Source: Magnetospirillum fulvum MGU-K5 (lineage in GTDB: Bacteria > Pseudomonadota > Alphaproteobacteria > Rhodospirillales > Magnetospirillaceae). From it: a stretch of 64,000 bases of DNA. This document shows positions 26,399 through 35,612 of the stretch, in pieces (position 1 is the stretch's first letter; each line of letters opens with the position of its first letter). Position numbers and translations under genes: made by a program. Location: the NCBI RefSeq assembly GCF_000442515.1, contig NZ_AQPH01000008.1:1-64000 (forward strand). The letters are read 5' to 3'. The notes beneath the pieces are model-generated. The model did not search any database and had not been told where the DNA came from. It worked only from the letters and a program-made list of their open reading frames with translations.

Positions 26399-28801
26399 TC
26401 ACGGCGCGGTCCCGGTGGGCAGTCGCACCGTGACGACGCAGCCATCGGCGGCGGTGAAAGCGGTTTCGACCCGGCCGCCATGGCGTTCGACGAAGCGTTC
26501 GACCAGGGCCAGACCGGGACCGGCCTCGGCCATCGGTTCACCCGCCCCATCACTGACGATAAAAGCGATTTCGGCGGGACGGCGTTCGGCCCGCACCCCG
26601 ATCCGCCCCCCCAGCGGAGCCCGCTTGATCGCGGTGCCGATCAGGTTGAACAACACCTGCTTCAGCCGCCGTTCGTCGGCGACCAGCCAGCCGATATCGA
26701 GCGGGCAATCGAACTCAAGCGCCAGCTTCTTTTCCCGCAGCCGCTCGCGCACCAGCCCCAGCACCGCCGTCAGCAACGGATGGATATCGACGGTATCGAG
26801 CTCCAACGTCATCTGTCCGGCCTCGATCGCGGCAAGGTCGAGGATATCGGCAATCAGCGTCTCCAGCCCCTGCCCGGCCTCGACGATCCCGCGCACGTAA
26901 TCCTTCTGCCGCTCGACCAATGGCCCGACATATTCGGCCGCCAGCATCTCGGCAAAGCCGATCAGGGCGGTCAGCGGCTGGCGCACCTCGGCCGAGACAT
27001 TGGCAATGAACTCGCTTTTCAGCCGGTCGGCGGCGGCCAGCGCCTCGTTGCGCTCGCGCAAGGCCCGTTCGACCCGCACCGAATCGGTGACATCAAGGCA
27101 GGTCAGCAGCATCGCCCCGTCCGGCAGCGGCACCGAAGCGTAATCAACGACGGTCTCGTCCTGGCGCTCCAGCCGTCCGGCCCGTGGCACCCGGTCGCGG
27201 AACAAGGCCAGCAGCCGTTCGTGCACCGCCGGCCAGTCCGAGGCGCGGTCACGCCGCCCTTCGAAATAGCTGGCCAGCGCGGCGATCAGGTCGGACAGGT
27301 GCGGCTCGGCCCCCAGCGCGGCGGGGTCCAGCGCCCAGATTCGGGCGAAGGCGGGATTGGACAGGCTCAACCGCCCGTCGCCGCGAAACACCGCCACCCC
27401 TTCATGCAGATGGTCCAGCGTCTCCCGCTGGACCGCCAGCATCGTGTTGAACGAGCGTTCCAGCGCCAGGGTGTCGGTGACGTCCTCGATGGTGAAGATC
27501 AGCCCGCCATGGGGATGGGCCGAAATCATCTGACGCAGGGTGCGGCCATCAGGGAGATGCAGCAGGGTTTCGTCGGCGTCGATCAGCGAGACGAAGCGCT
27601 TCAGTTCGCTGTCCTTATAGGCGCGGTAATCAGCGACCTCGGGCAACAGGCGGCGTTCGCGCAAGGCGTCCAGCACAGCGCCGCAGGTCGGCTGCGACGC
27701 CAGCCAGTCGCGGTCGAGCCGCCACAACCGGGTAAAGGCGGTGTTGAAAAAGGCCAGCCTTGTGTCGGGGGTATAGATCGCAATCGCGGTGGCAAGGCGT
27801 TCCAGCACCTCGGCCTGGGCGCTGATATGGCGGTCCAGTTCGACCTGAAGCTCCTCGATCCGGGTCAGATCGACGCAAATCCCCCCGGTCAGCAGCCCCC
27901 CCGCGACAGCGAAGGGGGCTTCGGTGATCTCGGCCAGACGGCGTTGGCCGCCGAGGACAAGGTGAAAGGTCTCGGTGCGCGGTTCTCCGGCGGCGCGGGC
28001 GCGGGCGGCCAGGGCGCGGGCCTCGCGCACCATCGCGTCGGACGCCAGTTCGACCTGCCCCGCCACCGCCGCCGGGGCCGCGTCGGCATCAACCGCCTCG
28101 GCATAGGCGCGGTTGACCTGGACCAGGGACAGATCGTCGTCGCGAACCCAGATCGGCAGCGGAGCGGCATCAATCAGCCCCTCCAGCCGCTCGCGGGCCG
28201 CGTTGGCAACGCTCACTTGCCGGGTCAGATCGGCCAGGGCCGAAGCCGCCTCGGTGACGTCCTGGACCCACACCAGCGCCCCGGCGGCCGCCTCGTCACC
28301 CTCGGGCGCGTCGGCCCGCACGCCCACCGCCCGCACCCGGCGCGACCCGTCTCGCAAGGCCAGTTCGAGATCGAAGCCCTCGCCCTCGCCGCGCAGCCGC
28401 GCCACCGCCGCATCCAGCCGGGCGGCATCGACGGCGGCAAAGGCTTCCAGCACCTCGGCAAAGCCCGCTTCGCTGCCGCGCGCCAGCCCCAGCAGCACCG
28501 CCAGACGGCGCGAACAAATCTCGCCCCCGGCGATCCAGGCATAGAACCCGTCGGGCGCGGCCTGAAGGCCATGGCGCAGCCGCTCGGCATCGCGCACAGC
28601 GGACTCGGCCACCTGCCGCGCCGCGCGCAACCGCCAGCGCAACCAGCCCAGTCCGGCCAGTGCGGGCAGGGCCAACGCCGCCCCCAGCCCCAGTGACAGC
28701 GGATCGAGCCCGGCAGCCAACTCGGCCAGAATCGCCGGGTCCGCCGCCACCGCCGACCCGGCCGCCAGCATCGTCAGTCCCGCCGCGACCGCAGCGCGCA
28801 T
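26399..28801 (-). CDS. DivL-like multi-PAS pseudo-histidine kinase
   Basis: An 800-aa membrane-associated sensor: N-terminal hydrophobic segments (1-20 and about 34-55), several PAS-type domains to about residue 570, then HisKA and HATPase. The HisKA box reads NVSAEVRQPL (from residue 601), so the phospho-acceptor His is Ala604; DivL and relatives have Tyr here (NVSYELRTPL). The N-box reads FNLIGTAIK with the second Asn replaced by Thr, and the G1 box VSDGAGEP is degenerate, while GPGLALVERFVERHGG is kept. It is probably a signalling scaffold rather than a kinase. DivL controls the CckA-CtrA relay in Caulobacter; ctrA lies 15 kb away. The ATG at 28801 follows a GGGAGGG site. Confidence 0.82.
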   Translation of the reverse strand: MRAAVAAGLTMLAAGSAVAADPAILAELAAGLDPLSLGLGAALALPALAGLGWLRWRLRAARQVAESAVRDAERLRHGLQAAPDGFYAWIAGGEICSRRLAVLLGLARGSEAGFAEVLEAFAAVDAARLDAAVARLRGEGEGFDLELALRDGSRRVRAVGVRADAPEGDEAAAGALVWVQDVTEAASALADLTRQVSVANAARERLEGLIDAAPLPIWVRDDDLSLVQVNRAYAEAVDADAAPAAVAGQVELASDAMVREARALAARARAAGEPRTETFHLVLGGQRRLAEITEAPFAVAGGLLTGGICVDLTRIEELQVELDRHISAQAEVLERLATAIAIYTPDTRLAFFNTAFTRLWRLDRDWLASQPTCGAVLDALRERRLLPEVADYRAYKDSELKRFVSLIDADETLLHLPDGRTLRQMISAHPHGGLIFTIEDVTDTLALERSFNTMLAVQRETLDHLHEGVAVFRGDGRLSLSNPAFARIWALDPAALGAEPHLSDLIAALASYFEGRRDRASDWPAVHERLLALFRDRVPRAGRLERQDETVVDYASVPLPDGAMLLTCLDVTDSVRVERALRERNEALAAADRLKSEFIANVSAEVRQPLTALIGFAEMLAAEYVGPLVERQKDYVRGIVEAGQGLETLIADILDLAAIEAGQMTLELDTVDIHPLLTAVLGLVRERLREKKLALEFDCPLDIGWLVADERRLKQVLFNLIGTAIKRAPLGGRIGVRAERRPAEIAFIVSDGAGEPMAEAGPGLALVERFVERHGGRVETAFTAADGCVVTVRLPTGTAP

Positions 28802-28933
28802 TGCGTCTAGCCCTCCCTGATACTGCCAAGGGTGCCGGGCCAGCGACAAAAAGACAAGGCCGCTCGGTCGGCCAGTGTTGCCGTCCCCCGTCCCGGCTGG
28901 TAAACCCGACACTCTTCCACGAGAGGTGATGTG

Positions 28934-29512
28934 ATGTTGAAGGCTTTGTACGACCAGATGATGGCCAAGGCATCCCATCGCCATGCTTTGTGGTGGCTGG
29001 CGGCGGTTTCATTCATCGAAAGCTCGGTCTTTCCGATTCCGCCCGACATCATGCTGATCCCGATGGTGCTGGCCGCGCCGACCCAATGGTGGCGGATCGC
29101 CCTGGTCTGCACCGTCTCTTCGGTGCTGGGCGGCTATCTCGGCTATGCCATCGGCTATTTCGCGATGGACACGATCGGCGCGGCGATCCTGTCGGCCTTC
29201 CATCTCAACGACAAATTCCTCGCCCTAAAGCCGATCATCGACGAATGGGGGGTGTGGTTCATCATCGTCAAGGGGATGACGCCGATCCCCTACAAGCTGG
29301 TGACGATCACCGCCGGGGCGTTCGATTTCGATCTGGCCCACTTCACCTTTGCCTCGGTCATCGCACGCGGCATGCGGTTCTTCCTGGTCGCGGCGCTGCT
29401 GTGGCGTTTCGGCCCGCCGATCCGCGATTTCGTCGAAAAGCGGCTGACCCTGGTCACCACTGTGTTCATTCTGCTGCTGGTCGGCGGCTTCGTCGCGCTG
29501 AAATTCCTATAG
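28934..29512 (+). CDS. VTT-domain (YqaA/DedA-like) inner-membrane protein
   Basis: A 192-aa polytopic membrane protein with the VTT (SNARE-associated) domain: an N-terminal re-entrant segment with ESSVFPIPPDIMLIPMV, GGYLGYAIGYF, and the conserved FIIVKGMTPIPYKLVTITAGAF. DedA-superfamily members act in undecaprenyl-phosphate or phospholipid translocation and proton-dependent envelope homeostasis; which applies here is unknown. A GAGAGG site precedes the ATG at 28934. It is divergent from the DivL-like gene and its stop overlaps the convergent cca gene by 6 bp. Confidence 0.85.
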   Translation: MLKALYDQMMAKASHRHALWWLAAVSFIESSVFPIPPDIMLIPMVLAAPTQWWRIALVCTVSSVLGGYLGYAIGYFAMDTIGAAILSAFHLNDKFLALKPIIDEWGVWFIIVKGMTPIPYKLVTITAGAFDFDLAHFTFASVIARGMRFFLVAALLWRFGPPIRDFVEKRLTLVTTVFILLLVGGFVALKFL

Positions 29513-30835
29513 CGGCCCGGCCAAGACCCGCCGCGCCGCCTCCAGGCATTCGTCCCGACTGGGGCGGAACTCGTTTTCCTCCCACCATTGGTCGAGGCGG
29601 GCCAGAACCTGCCCGACCTCCGGCCCGGCGGGCACCCCCAGCGCCAGCAGATCACGGCCGCGCAGCGGCAGGGTAACCGGCACCCAGGCGGCGGCTTCAT
29701 CCAGCAAAGCCACCCAGCCCGCGCTATCGACCGGATCGGCATGGACCAGACCGATCCGATGCCGCGCCCAAGCCAACAGCACGATATCGCGAAATAGCGG
29801 CCCGCCCAGATGGCGCAGCGCCCGACGCCGGGCGGCGGAATCAAGATCGGGCGTCACCGCGACCCATGGTGCCGCCATCGCCACCAGCCGGTCACGGTCG
29901 GCCCCCGACAGTTTCAGCCGGGCCGCAACCGCCCGCGCCGCTTCGGGCTCCGGCCCCAGCAACGCGGCCAGCCGCCGCACCGGATCGATCTGGATGTCGG
30001 GACGGACCAGCCCGCGCCGCTCCAGCCAGGCCAGTTGACGCAGCCGGGTGATATCCTCGCCTTCGGGCAGGATCGCCGTCAGCACCCCTATCCCCTGCAT
30101 CACCAACAGGATCGTCGCCGGGTCGTCGGCGGTCAGCAGCCGCAACAATTCGGCGGCAACCCGCTCGCCCGACAGATCGGCCAGATGCGGCGCCATCTGA
30201 CGGCAGGCGGCCAGAGCGGCGCGGTCGCAGGCGGCGCCCCGGCCATAAAAGGCGTGAAAGCGGAAAAAGCGCAGCAGCCGCAGGGTGTCTTCCTCGATCC
30301 GCCGCAGCGGCGCGCCGACAAAGCAGACCCGCCCCGCGCCCAGATCGGCCAGACCGTTGAACGGATCGAAGATGCGGCCCGCGGGATCGGCCGACAGCGC
30401 ATTGATGGTAAAGTCGCGCCGCGCCGCATCGGCAACCCAATCGTCGGTGAAGACGACCCGGGCATGACGGCCATCGGTCTCGACATCGCGGCGCAGGGTG
30501 GTGATTTCGAAATGGGCATCGCCGATCACGGCGGTCACCGTGCCGTGGGCCAACCCGGTCGGAATCGCCCGGATCGCGGCATCGTCGAGCAAGGCCAGCA
30601 CCCGTTGCGGCGGATCGGGGGTGGCGATGTCGATATCGTGGATCGGACGGTTCTGCACCGAATCGCGGACACAGCCGCCGACAAAGCGCACCTCGGCACC
30701 GTCGGCGGTCAGAGCCGCGATCACCGCGCGGGTTTCCCGGGCCTGCATCCAGGGCTGTGGCGACAATTGGCCGATCGGCTCGGCCAAGGAACGCACCTGC
30801 GGTCCTTCAGTCGGCAACGGGTCAGCCTTCGCCAT
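29507..30835 (-). CDS. cca: CCA tRNA nucleotidyltransferase
   Basis: A 442-aa class II nucleotidyltransferase that adds or repairs the 3' CCA of tRNAs. The head domain shows RFVGGCVRDSV, the metal-binding DIDIATPD and RRDFTINAL; a neck motif EEDTLRLLRFFRFHAFYG follows. No HD phosphohydrolase motif is seen at the C terminus. It overlaps the upstream CoA-pyrophosphatase gene by 14 bp and ends in a 6-bp overlap with the convergent VTT gene. A poly(A) polymerase role is the alternative, but the neighbourhood (DUF1285-NUDIX-cca) is a familiar alphaproteobacterial one for the CCA enzyme. Confidence 0.9.
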   Translation of the reverse strand: MAKADPLPTEGPQVRSLAEPIGQLSPQPWMQARETRAVIAALTADGAEVRFVGGCVRDSVQNRPIHDIDIATPDPPQRVLALLDDAAIRAIPTGLAHGTVTAVIGDAHFEITTLRRDVETDGRHARVVFTDDWVADAARRDFTINALSADPAGRIFDPFNGLADLGAGRVCFVGAPLRRIEEDTLRLLRFFRFHAFYGRGAACDRAALAACRQMAPHLADLSGERVAAELLRLLTADDPATILLVMQGIGVLTAILPEGEDITRLRQLAWLERRGLVRPDIQIDPVRRLAALLGPEPEAARAVAARLKLSGADRDRLVAMAAPWVAVTPDLDSAARRRALRHLGGPLFRDIVLLAWARHRIGLVHADPVDSAGWVALLDEAAAWVPVTLPLRGRDLLALGVPAGPEVGQVLARLDQWWEENEFRPSRDECLEAARRVLAGPL

Positions 30836-31484
30836 CCGTCAACACCTCGGACAGATTGACCAGCATCCCGGCGGTTGCCCCCCAGATCAGGAACTCCCCC
30901 CAGGACAGCGCCCAGAACGAGCGCTCCCGCCCGCCCGCGACGCGGGCATGAAGCTGATGATTGGCAGGGTCGAGGATGAAGGCCAGCGGCACCTCGAACA
31001 CGTCGGCGACCTCGAACGGATCGGGAATCACGGTGAACGGGGGGCGGACCAGCCCGACCACCGGGGTAATCAGAAAGCCGGTGCCGGTGACATAGCGGTC
31101 AAGCCGACCCAACACCCGGATGCGGTCAGACTCCAGCCCGACTTCCTCGGTGGTTTCGCGCAGGGCGCAGACGACCGGATCGCCCCCGTCCTCGGGGTCG
31201 AGCCGACCACCGGGAAAGCTGATCTGTCCGGGATGGTGGGCAAGATGCTGGGTGCGCCGCGTCAGCAGCACGGTCATTCCGCCGGGATGGTCAACCAGCG
31301 GCACCAGCACCGCCGCCGCAACCGGGGCGGCGGGAGACTCAGGCGCGGGAAGGGACGCGGAAAGCTCGGGATCGCCACGCAGGGCGGTTCCTCCCCAGGC
31401 GGCCAGCCGCCGGGCAATCGTTTCGACCGTCAACCGGCCTGATCGTCCAGTCGACCCAAAGGAAAGAACGTCCCTCTGCTCCAT
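30822..31484 (-). CDS. NUDIX CoA pyrophosphatase (NudL-like)
   Basis: A cytoplasmic hydrolase expected to cleave CoA or its derivatives to 4'-phosphopantetheine and 3',5'-ADP. It carries the family-specific LLTRRTQHLAHHPGQISFPGG motif running directly into the NUDIX box GGRLDPEDGGDPVVCALRETTEEVGL. The ATG at 31484 gives 220 aa but overlaps the DUF1285 gene by 55 bp; a TTG at 31433, overlapping the DUF1285 stop as TTGA, gives 203 aa beginning just before the conserved VETIARRLAAW and may be the true coupled start. It overlaps cca downstream. Confidence 0.87.
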   Translation of the reverse strand: MEQRDVLSFGSTGRSGRLTVETIARRLAAWGGTALRGDPELSASLPAPESPAAPVAAAVLVPLVDHPGGMTVLLTRRTQHLAHHPGQISFPGGRLDPEDGGDPVVCALRETTEEVGLESDRIRVLGRLDRYVTGTGFLITPVVGLVRPPFTVIPDPFEVADVFEVPLAFILDPANHQLHARVAGGRERSFWALSWGEFLIWGATAGMLVNLSEVLTDGEG

Positions 31485-31966
31485 AAGCCATGAACCCTTT
31501 CGCCCCCCAGGTCTTCCTCCCACCCCCGGGCCACCAGATCATAATACACAGATCGGGTCAGGCGCGCTTCCAGTCCATCGCCGATCAGGACATAGGGCGA
31601 CGGCTCGCCGGTCTCGGGATTTTCCACCACCCGCAACGGATGGTCGGCATCCAGGGTCACGATCGCATCAACATTGGTCCGAAAGGAAATCGTCGCCTCG
31701 CGACCACAGCCGCAGGTGAACATTTCGACGGCGAGAAAAGGAACGTCCTCGACCTCGATCCGTCCGACCTCGTCCGGCGTCGCCAGCAAATAGCCGCCAT
31801 CTTCGGCCCGGCACATCATTCCGGCGAACAGGCACACCATCTCGCGTCGGGCGATCGGTGAGCCGTGATAGAACCATCGTCCTTGCCGGTCGATACAAAT
31901 GCCAAGGTCGCCGCAATCGGCTGCGCCGCGACTGGTCGTGTTAACGCTTTGGGAAACAGGTGCCAA
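31430..31966 (-). CDS. DUF1285 domain protein
   Basis: A 178-aa protein of the DUF1285 family, recognised by CGDLGICIDRQGRWFYHGSPIARREMVCLFA near its N terminus and a conserved order of EDVPFLAVEM and DHPLRV segments. I chose the TTG at 31966 because AAGGAG lies 6 bp upstream and it precedes the conserved region by the usual distance; the longer frame has no homology. It is the first gene of the DUF1285-NUDIX-cca unit. Molecular function is unknown for the family. Confidence 0.8.
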   Translation of the reverse strand: MAPVSQSVNTTSRGAADCGDLGICIDRQGRWFYHGSPIARREMVCLFAGMMCRAEDGGYLLATPDEVGRIEVEDVPFLAVEMFTCGCGREATISFRTNVDAIVTLDADHPLRVVENPETGEPSPYVLIGDGLEARLTRSVYYDLVARGWEEDLGGERVHGLWSRGTFFPLGRLDDQAG

Positions 31967-32180
31967 CAGCCGCTCCTTGCGCCCCTGATGCAGAATGCGG
32001 GCGCTCTGATCCTCGCGAAAACCCACGCCGGGCCCACGGGGAGCACGGCCAAAGGATGGGGCGGACAGGCGGCGATCGCCTGTGTCCGATACCTCGATCT
32101 TATATTGGGACGCCCATCCCCGGCGCAAACCCCTACCGCCGTCCCCGCGACCGGAATCGGCGTGATCGTCCCCCCGACAG

Positions 32181-32219
32181 AAAAAAGGGGGCCGGAAACC
32201 ACGGCTTCCGACCCCCTCT
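32181..32219 (-). terminator. Rho-independent terminator of pckA
   Basis: Read on the minus strand, GGGGGTCGGAAGCC and GGTTTCCGGCCCCC form a long, nearly perfect stem ending in T6 (the A6 at 32181-32186 on the plus strand). It lies about 27 bp beyond the pckA stop at 32246. Confidence 0.9.
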
Positions 32220-32245
32220 TTCGATTCTATGGCCTCGTGGCCGGG

Positions 32246-34093
32246 TTACTCGACCTCGCTGGCCAGTTCCCACACCGCCGGAGCGCGCCACAGGCGAGAC
32301 TTCAGCATCTCACGCTCGAACAGCATCTCCTTCGGCACGCGGTCCAGGAACTTGTCGAACAGATCTTCCTGGCTGCGGGCGTCGGCGACACCGGCTTCGC
32401 GGTCGATCCGCATCAGTTCCTTGAAGGTCGCCTGCGAGTATTTGAGGCCAGACCATTCGATGTCCTGATAGGTCGGCACCAGACCGATCGGGCATTCGAC
32501 GGCACGGGCGCGACCATGGACGCGATCGACGATCCACTTCAGGACGCGCATGTTCTCGCCATAGCCCGGCCACATGAACTTGCCGTCGGCACCCTTGCGG
32601 AACCAATTGACGCGGAAGATCGGCGGCGGGTTCTTCACCGCACGGCCCATGTTGAGCCAATGGTTGAAGTAATCGGCCATGTTGTAGCCGCAGAACGGCA
32701 GCATCGCGAAGGGATCGCGGCGGATGGCGGCCTGGCCGACGGCGGCGGCGGTCGCTTCGGACCCCATCGTCGCGCCGAGATAGACGCCATGGGCCCAATT
32801 GAAGGCCTGGGTCACCAGCGGGGCGTTCTTCGACAGACGGCCACCGACGATGAAGGCCGAGATCGGCACACCGGCCGGATTCTCCCATTCGGGATCGACG
32901 CTCGGGCACTGGCTGACCGGAGCGGTGAAGCGGGCGTTGGGATGGGCCGCCGGGGTTTCGCTGGCCGGGGTCCAATCGTTGCCGCGCCAATCGATCAGAT
33001 GGGCCGGGGCTTCGTCGGTCAGACCTTCCCACCACACGTCGCCATCGTCGGTCAGACCGACATTGGTGAAGATCGAGTTGCTGGCGCAGGCGGCGATGGC
33101 GCTCGGGTTGGTCTTGGCACCGGTGCCGGGAGCAACGCCGAAGAAACCAGCTTCGGGGTTGATGGCGTGGAAGCGGCCATCGGCACCCGGCTTGATCCAG
33201 GCGATATCGTCACCGACGGTCCAGATCTTCCAACCGTCGAAGCCCTTCGGCGGAACCAACATCGCGAAGTTGGTCTTGCCACACGCCGACGGGAAGGCGG
33301 CGGCGACATAGGTCTTCTCACCCTCGGGATTCTCGACGCCGACGATCAGCATGTGCTCGGCCAGCCAGCCTTCGTCGCGCGCCATCACCGAGGCGATACG
33401 CAGCGCAAAGCACTTCTTGCCCAGCAGGGCGTTGCCGCCGTAGCCCGAACCGAACGACCAGATCTGGCGCTCTTCGGGGAAGTGGGTGATGTGGATGTTT
33501 TCCGGGTTGCACGGCCACGGCACATCGGCCTGACCGGGGCTCAGCGGCTGACCGACCGAGTGGAGGCACCGGACGAACTCGCCATCGGTGCCGAGCAGGT
33601 CGAGCACCTTCTTACCCATGCGGGTCATGATCCGCATGTTGGTGGCGACATAGGGGCTGTCGGTGATCTCGACGCCGATATGAGCGATGCTGGAACCGAG
33701 CGGCCCCATCGAGAACGGCACCACATACATGGTGCGGCCCTGCATACAACCGTCATACAGCGGCCGCATCCGGGCCTTCATTTCCTTCGGATCGACCCAA
33801 TTGTTGGTCGGACCGGCATCGTTACGGTTCAAGGAGCAGATAAAAGTTCGGTCCTCGACACGGGCGACGTCTCGGGGATCGGAACGGGACAGGTAACTGT
33901 TGGGGCGCAGATCCGGATTGAGTCGGATCATCGTTCCGCTTGCGACCATTTTCGCACACAGGGCGTCATACTCGGCCTGAGAGCCGTCGCAGATGTGAAT
34001 ACTGTCGGGACGGCACAAAAGCGCCATCTCTTCAATCCACCCCAGCAACTTGGTATTCGTCGTCAATCCGCTGGGAATCCCTGGTCCGCTCAT
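32246..34093 (-). CDS. pckA: phosphoenolpyruvate carboxykinase, GTP type
   Basis: A 615-aa gluconeogenic enzyme converting oxaloacetate and GTP to PEP, GDP and CO2. The GTP-class features are clear: the mobile P-loop with hyper-reactive Cys [14 protein letters not shown], the [22 protein letters not shown] segment, [29 protein letters not shown], and the N-terminal SQAEYDALC region. This class is unrelated in detail to the ATP-type PckA commonest in alphaproteobacteria. The ATG at 34093 is the family start. It is monocistronic: a terminator follows and a 341-bp leader/promoter region precedes it. It may link C4 acids from the propionyl-CoA pathway to sugar synthesis. Confidence 0.96.
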   Translation of the reverse strand: MSGPGIPSGLTTNTKLLGWIEEMALLCRPDSIHICDGSQAEYDALCAKMVASGTMIRLNPDLRPNSYLSRSDPRDVARVEDRTFICSLNRNDAGPTNNWVDPKEMKARMRPLYDGCMQGRTMYVVPFSMGPLGSSIAHIGVEITDSPYVATNMRIMTRMGKKVLDLLGTDGEFVRCLHSVGQPLSPGQADVPWPCNPENIHITHFPEERQIWSFGSGYGGNALLGKKCFALRIASVMARDEGWLAEHMLIVGVENPEGEKTYVAAAFPSACGKTNFAMLVPPKGFDGWKIWTVGDDIAWIKPGADGRFHAINPEAGFFGVAPGTGAKTNPSAIAACASNSIFTNVGLTDDGDVWWEGLTDEAPAHLIDWRGNDWTPASETPAAHPNARFTAPVSQCPSVDPEWENPAGVPISAFIVGGRLSKNAPLVTQAFNWAHGVYLGATMGSEATAAAVGQAAIRRDPFAMLPFCGYNMADYFNHWLNMGRAVKNPPPIFRVNWFRKGADGKFMWPGYGENMRVLKWIVDRVHGRARAVECPIGLVPTYQDIEWSGLKYSQATFKELMRIDREAGVADARSQEDLFDKFLDRVPKEMLFEREMLKSRLWRAPAVWELASEVE

Positions 34094-34434
34094 CTGATCC
34101 CGTCTCCATGACTTGATGTGGCAGCCAAACGCCGTGCCACCGCCGCGTAAAGAGGTGCGACCATAGACCCGCGACGGCTCTGGAGCAATGACTTTGGGCC
34201 GGAAAATCAACCCGAATGAGGGAAAGAACACCCACCCGTTCTTACCGCACCGCACAAGAATAGGCCCCCTCGCGCGGAACACAGCCGGTGGCAACGGGCC
34301 GAAGCAGCCTTCGCAATGTTCGCTTTCGATGGTGAAAGCGCGCAACCAAAGGTCGATTGAGCCGTGACGTTAAGTAAAAATACCCATGCGACGAGATAGG
34401 GGAAAATAAATAATCCACCCGGTCCCACGCGGCT
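34094..34434 (-). other. pckA upstream region
   Basis: 341 bp between the pckA start and the small exported protein gene. No convincing ORF. The right-hand part (about 34365-34420) is clearly more AT-rich than the surroundings (GTTAAGTAAAAATACCC and GGGGAAAATAAATAATCC), the likely site of the pckA promoter. No known operator motif was recognised. Confidence 0.4.
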
Positions 34435-34665
34435 CTATTGGCGCACCCGCCAGTCGGGACAGCTTGAATCCTCGGATTCGGTCTCGTCCGGCTCGACACC
34501 GGACCAAAGCGGGGCGAACGCGGCCCCCCGGCCTGACGCGGCGCGATGGGAAAACGACCAATCCGATGGGACGGCGGACGCCGACGCCTGCGGCGCGGCA
34601 TCCTCGGCCCCGGTCAACGCCGCGCCAAGCCCGATGACGACGCACAGACGCAGCGGCAAACGCAT
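34435..34665 (-). CDS. small exported protein (76 aa)
   Basis: A 76-aa product with a signal peptide (MRLPLRLCVVIGLGAALTGA, cleavage probably before EDAAPQA). The short polar mature part contains one Cys near the C terminus (DSSCPDWRVRQ). A GGAGGG site lies 7 bp before the ATG at 34665. No family recognised. It is preceded 34 bp away by the NUDIX gene on the same strand and may be co-transcribed with it. Confidence 0.5.
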   Translation of the reverse strand: MRLPLRLCVVIGLGAALTGAEDAAPQASASAVPSDWSFSHRAASGRGAAFAPLWSGVEPDETESEDSSCPDWRVRQ

Positions 34666-34699
34666 CGGCGAACCCTCCGCATCATCGGGCGGCCGACGG

Positions 34700-35557
34700 T
34701 CACCCGATGCCGCGACGCAACCCGGCGATCAGATCGAGATAAGCCGGTTCGGTGTCGGGCGACAGATAACCGTGGCGGATCAGGAAATCGATGATGACCA
34801 GATTGACGTTGAACTTGAACTGGTTGGTATCGCGGACCAGACGGGCGACCTCGGCCACCGGGATCAGGGTGAAATCCTCGATCTCGCCATCGGTATTGCG
34901 GGGCACGAAATCGGCCGGGACCTCCAGGTCGAAGCAATACATCACGTCGGGCTTCAGACCCCACTCGTCTTCCAGGCAATAGGCGATCGCCCCGACCGGG
35001 CGGGCGGTGGCGGCCAAAGCGGCGGGGATATCGGCTTCCTCGGCCGCCTCCTTCAGCAGATTCTCGGACAGGGTCAGCCCGGACGGCTGGCCTCCGGCCA
35101 CCATGTTGTCAAGCGCCCCCGGCGCGACGGTCTTGTTGGCGGCGCGACGACCGACCCACAGCGAGTCCGCCTCGGCGCCGCGGACGAAGCCGTTGACATG
35201 AACCCCAAAGGCCCGAACGCCGAACAGGCTGACCACGCCGCGATCGACGCTCATCACCGGCACCGCACCGAACTGGGGCACCACCCGATACATCTCGCCC
35301 CGCAGGGCAGGCGTGCCCCATTCGCGATTCAGGTCGGCAGCGACCGCGCCAACCGCCTCGGTCCGGTCGTCCGGGCTCGACAGCAGGGGATGCAGCGACA
35401 CCGCGTCACGGGTGACGCGAAACACTTCGGGATATTGCGCCAGCCGATGGGCAACGTCATGACGAACGCGGCCAACCACAATGCCATCGACCACAAAGGG
35501 GCGAAACCGCGACAGGTCGTGTCTATTACACGCAAGGATATGATCGAAATAAGCCAT
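34700..35557 (-). CDS. NUDIX hydrolase with DUF4743 N-terminal domain
   Basis: A 285-aa protein. The N-terminal half is the DUF4743 region found fused to NUDIX in thiamin-pyrophosphokinase-related proteins; the C-terminal half carries the box GGQPSGLTLSENLLKEAAEEADI. Yeast and plant relatives hydrolyse oxidised or damaged forms of thiamin diphosphate, so a cofactor-sanitation role is plausible here, but this is transfer from distant homologues. Start ATG at 35557. It stands between an RluA-family gene and a small exported protein gene, all on the minus strand. Confidence 0.82.
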   Translation of the reverse strand: MAYFDHILACNRHDLSRFRPFVVDGIVVGRVRHDVAHRLAQYPEVFRVTRDAVSLHPLLSSPDDRTEAVGAVAADLNREWGTPALRGEMYRVVPQFGAVPVMSVDRGVVSLFGVRAFGVHVNGFVRGAEADSLWVGRRAANKTVAPGALDNMVAGGQPSGLTLSENLLKEAAEEADIPAALAATARPVGAIAYCLEDEWGLKPDVMYCFDLEVPADFVPRNTDGEIEDFTLIPVAEVARLVRDTNQFKFNVNLVIIDFLIRHGYLSPDTEPAYLDLIAGLRRGIG

Positions 35558-35612
35558 GTCTCGTTCCTCCCCCCCAATAAGAAGAGAAGAGTCCGCCCGC
35601 CGTGAGCATGTG

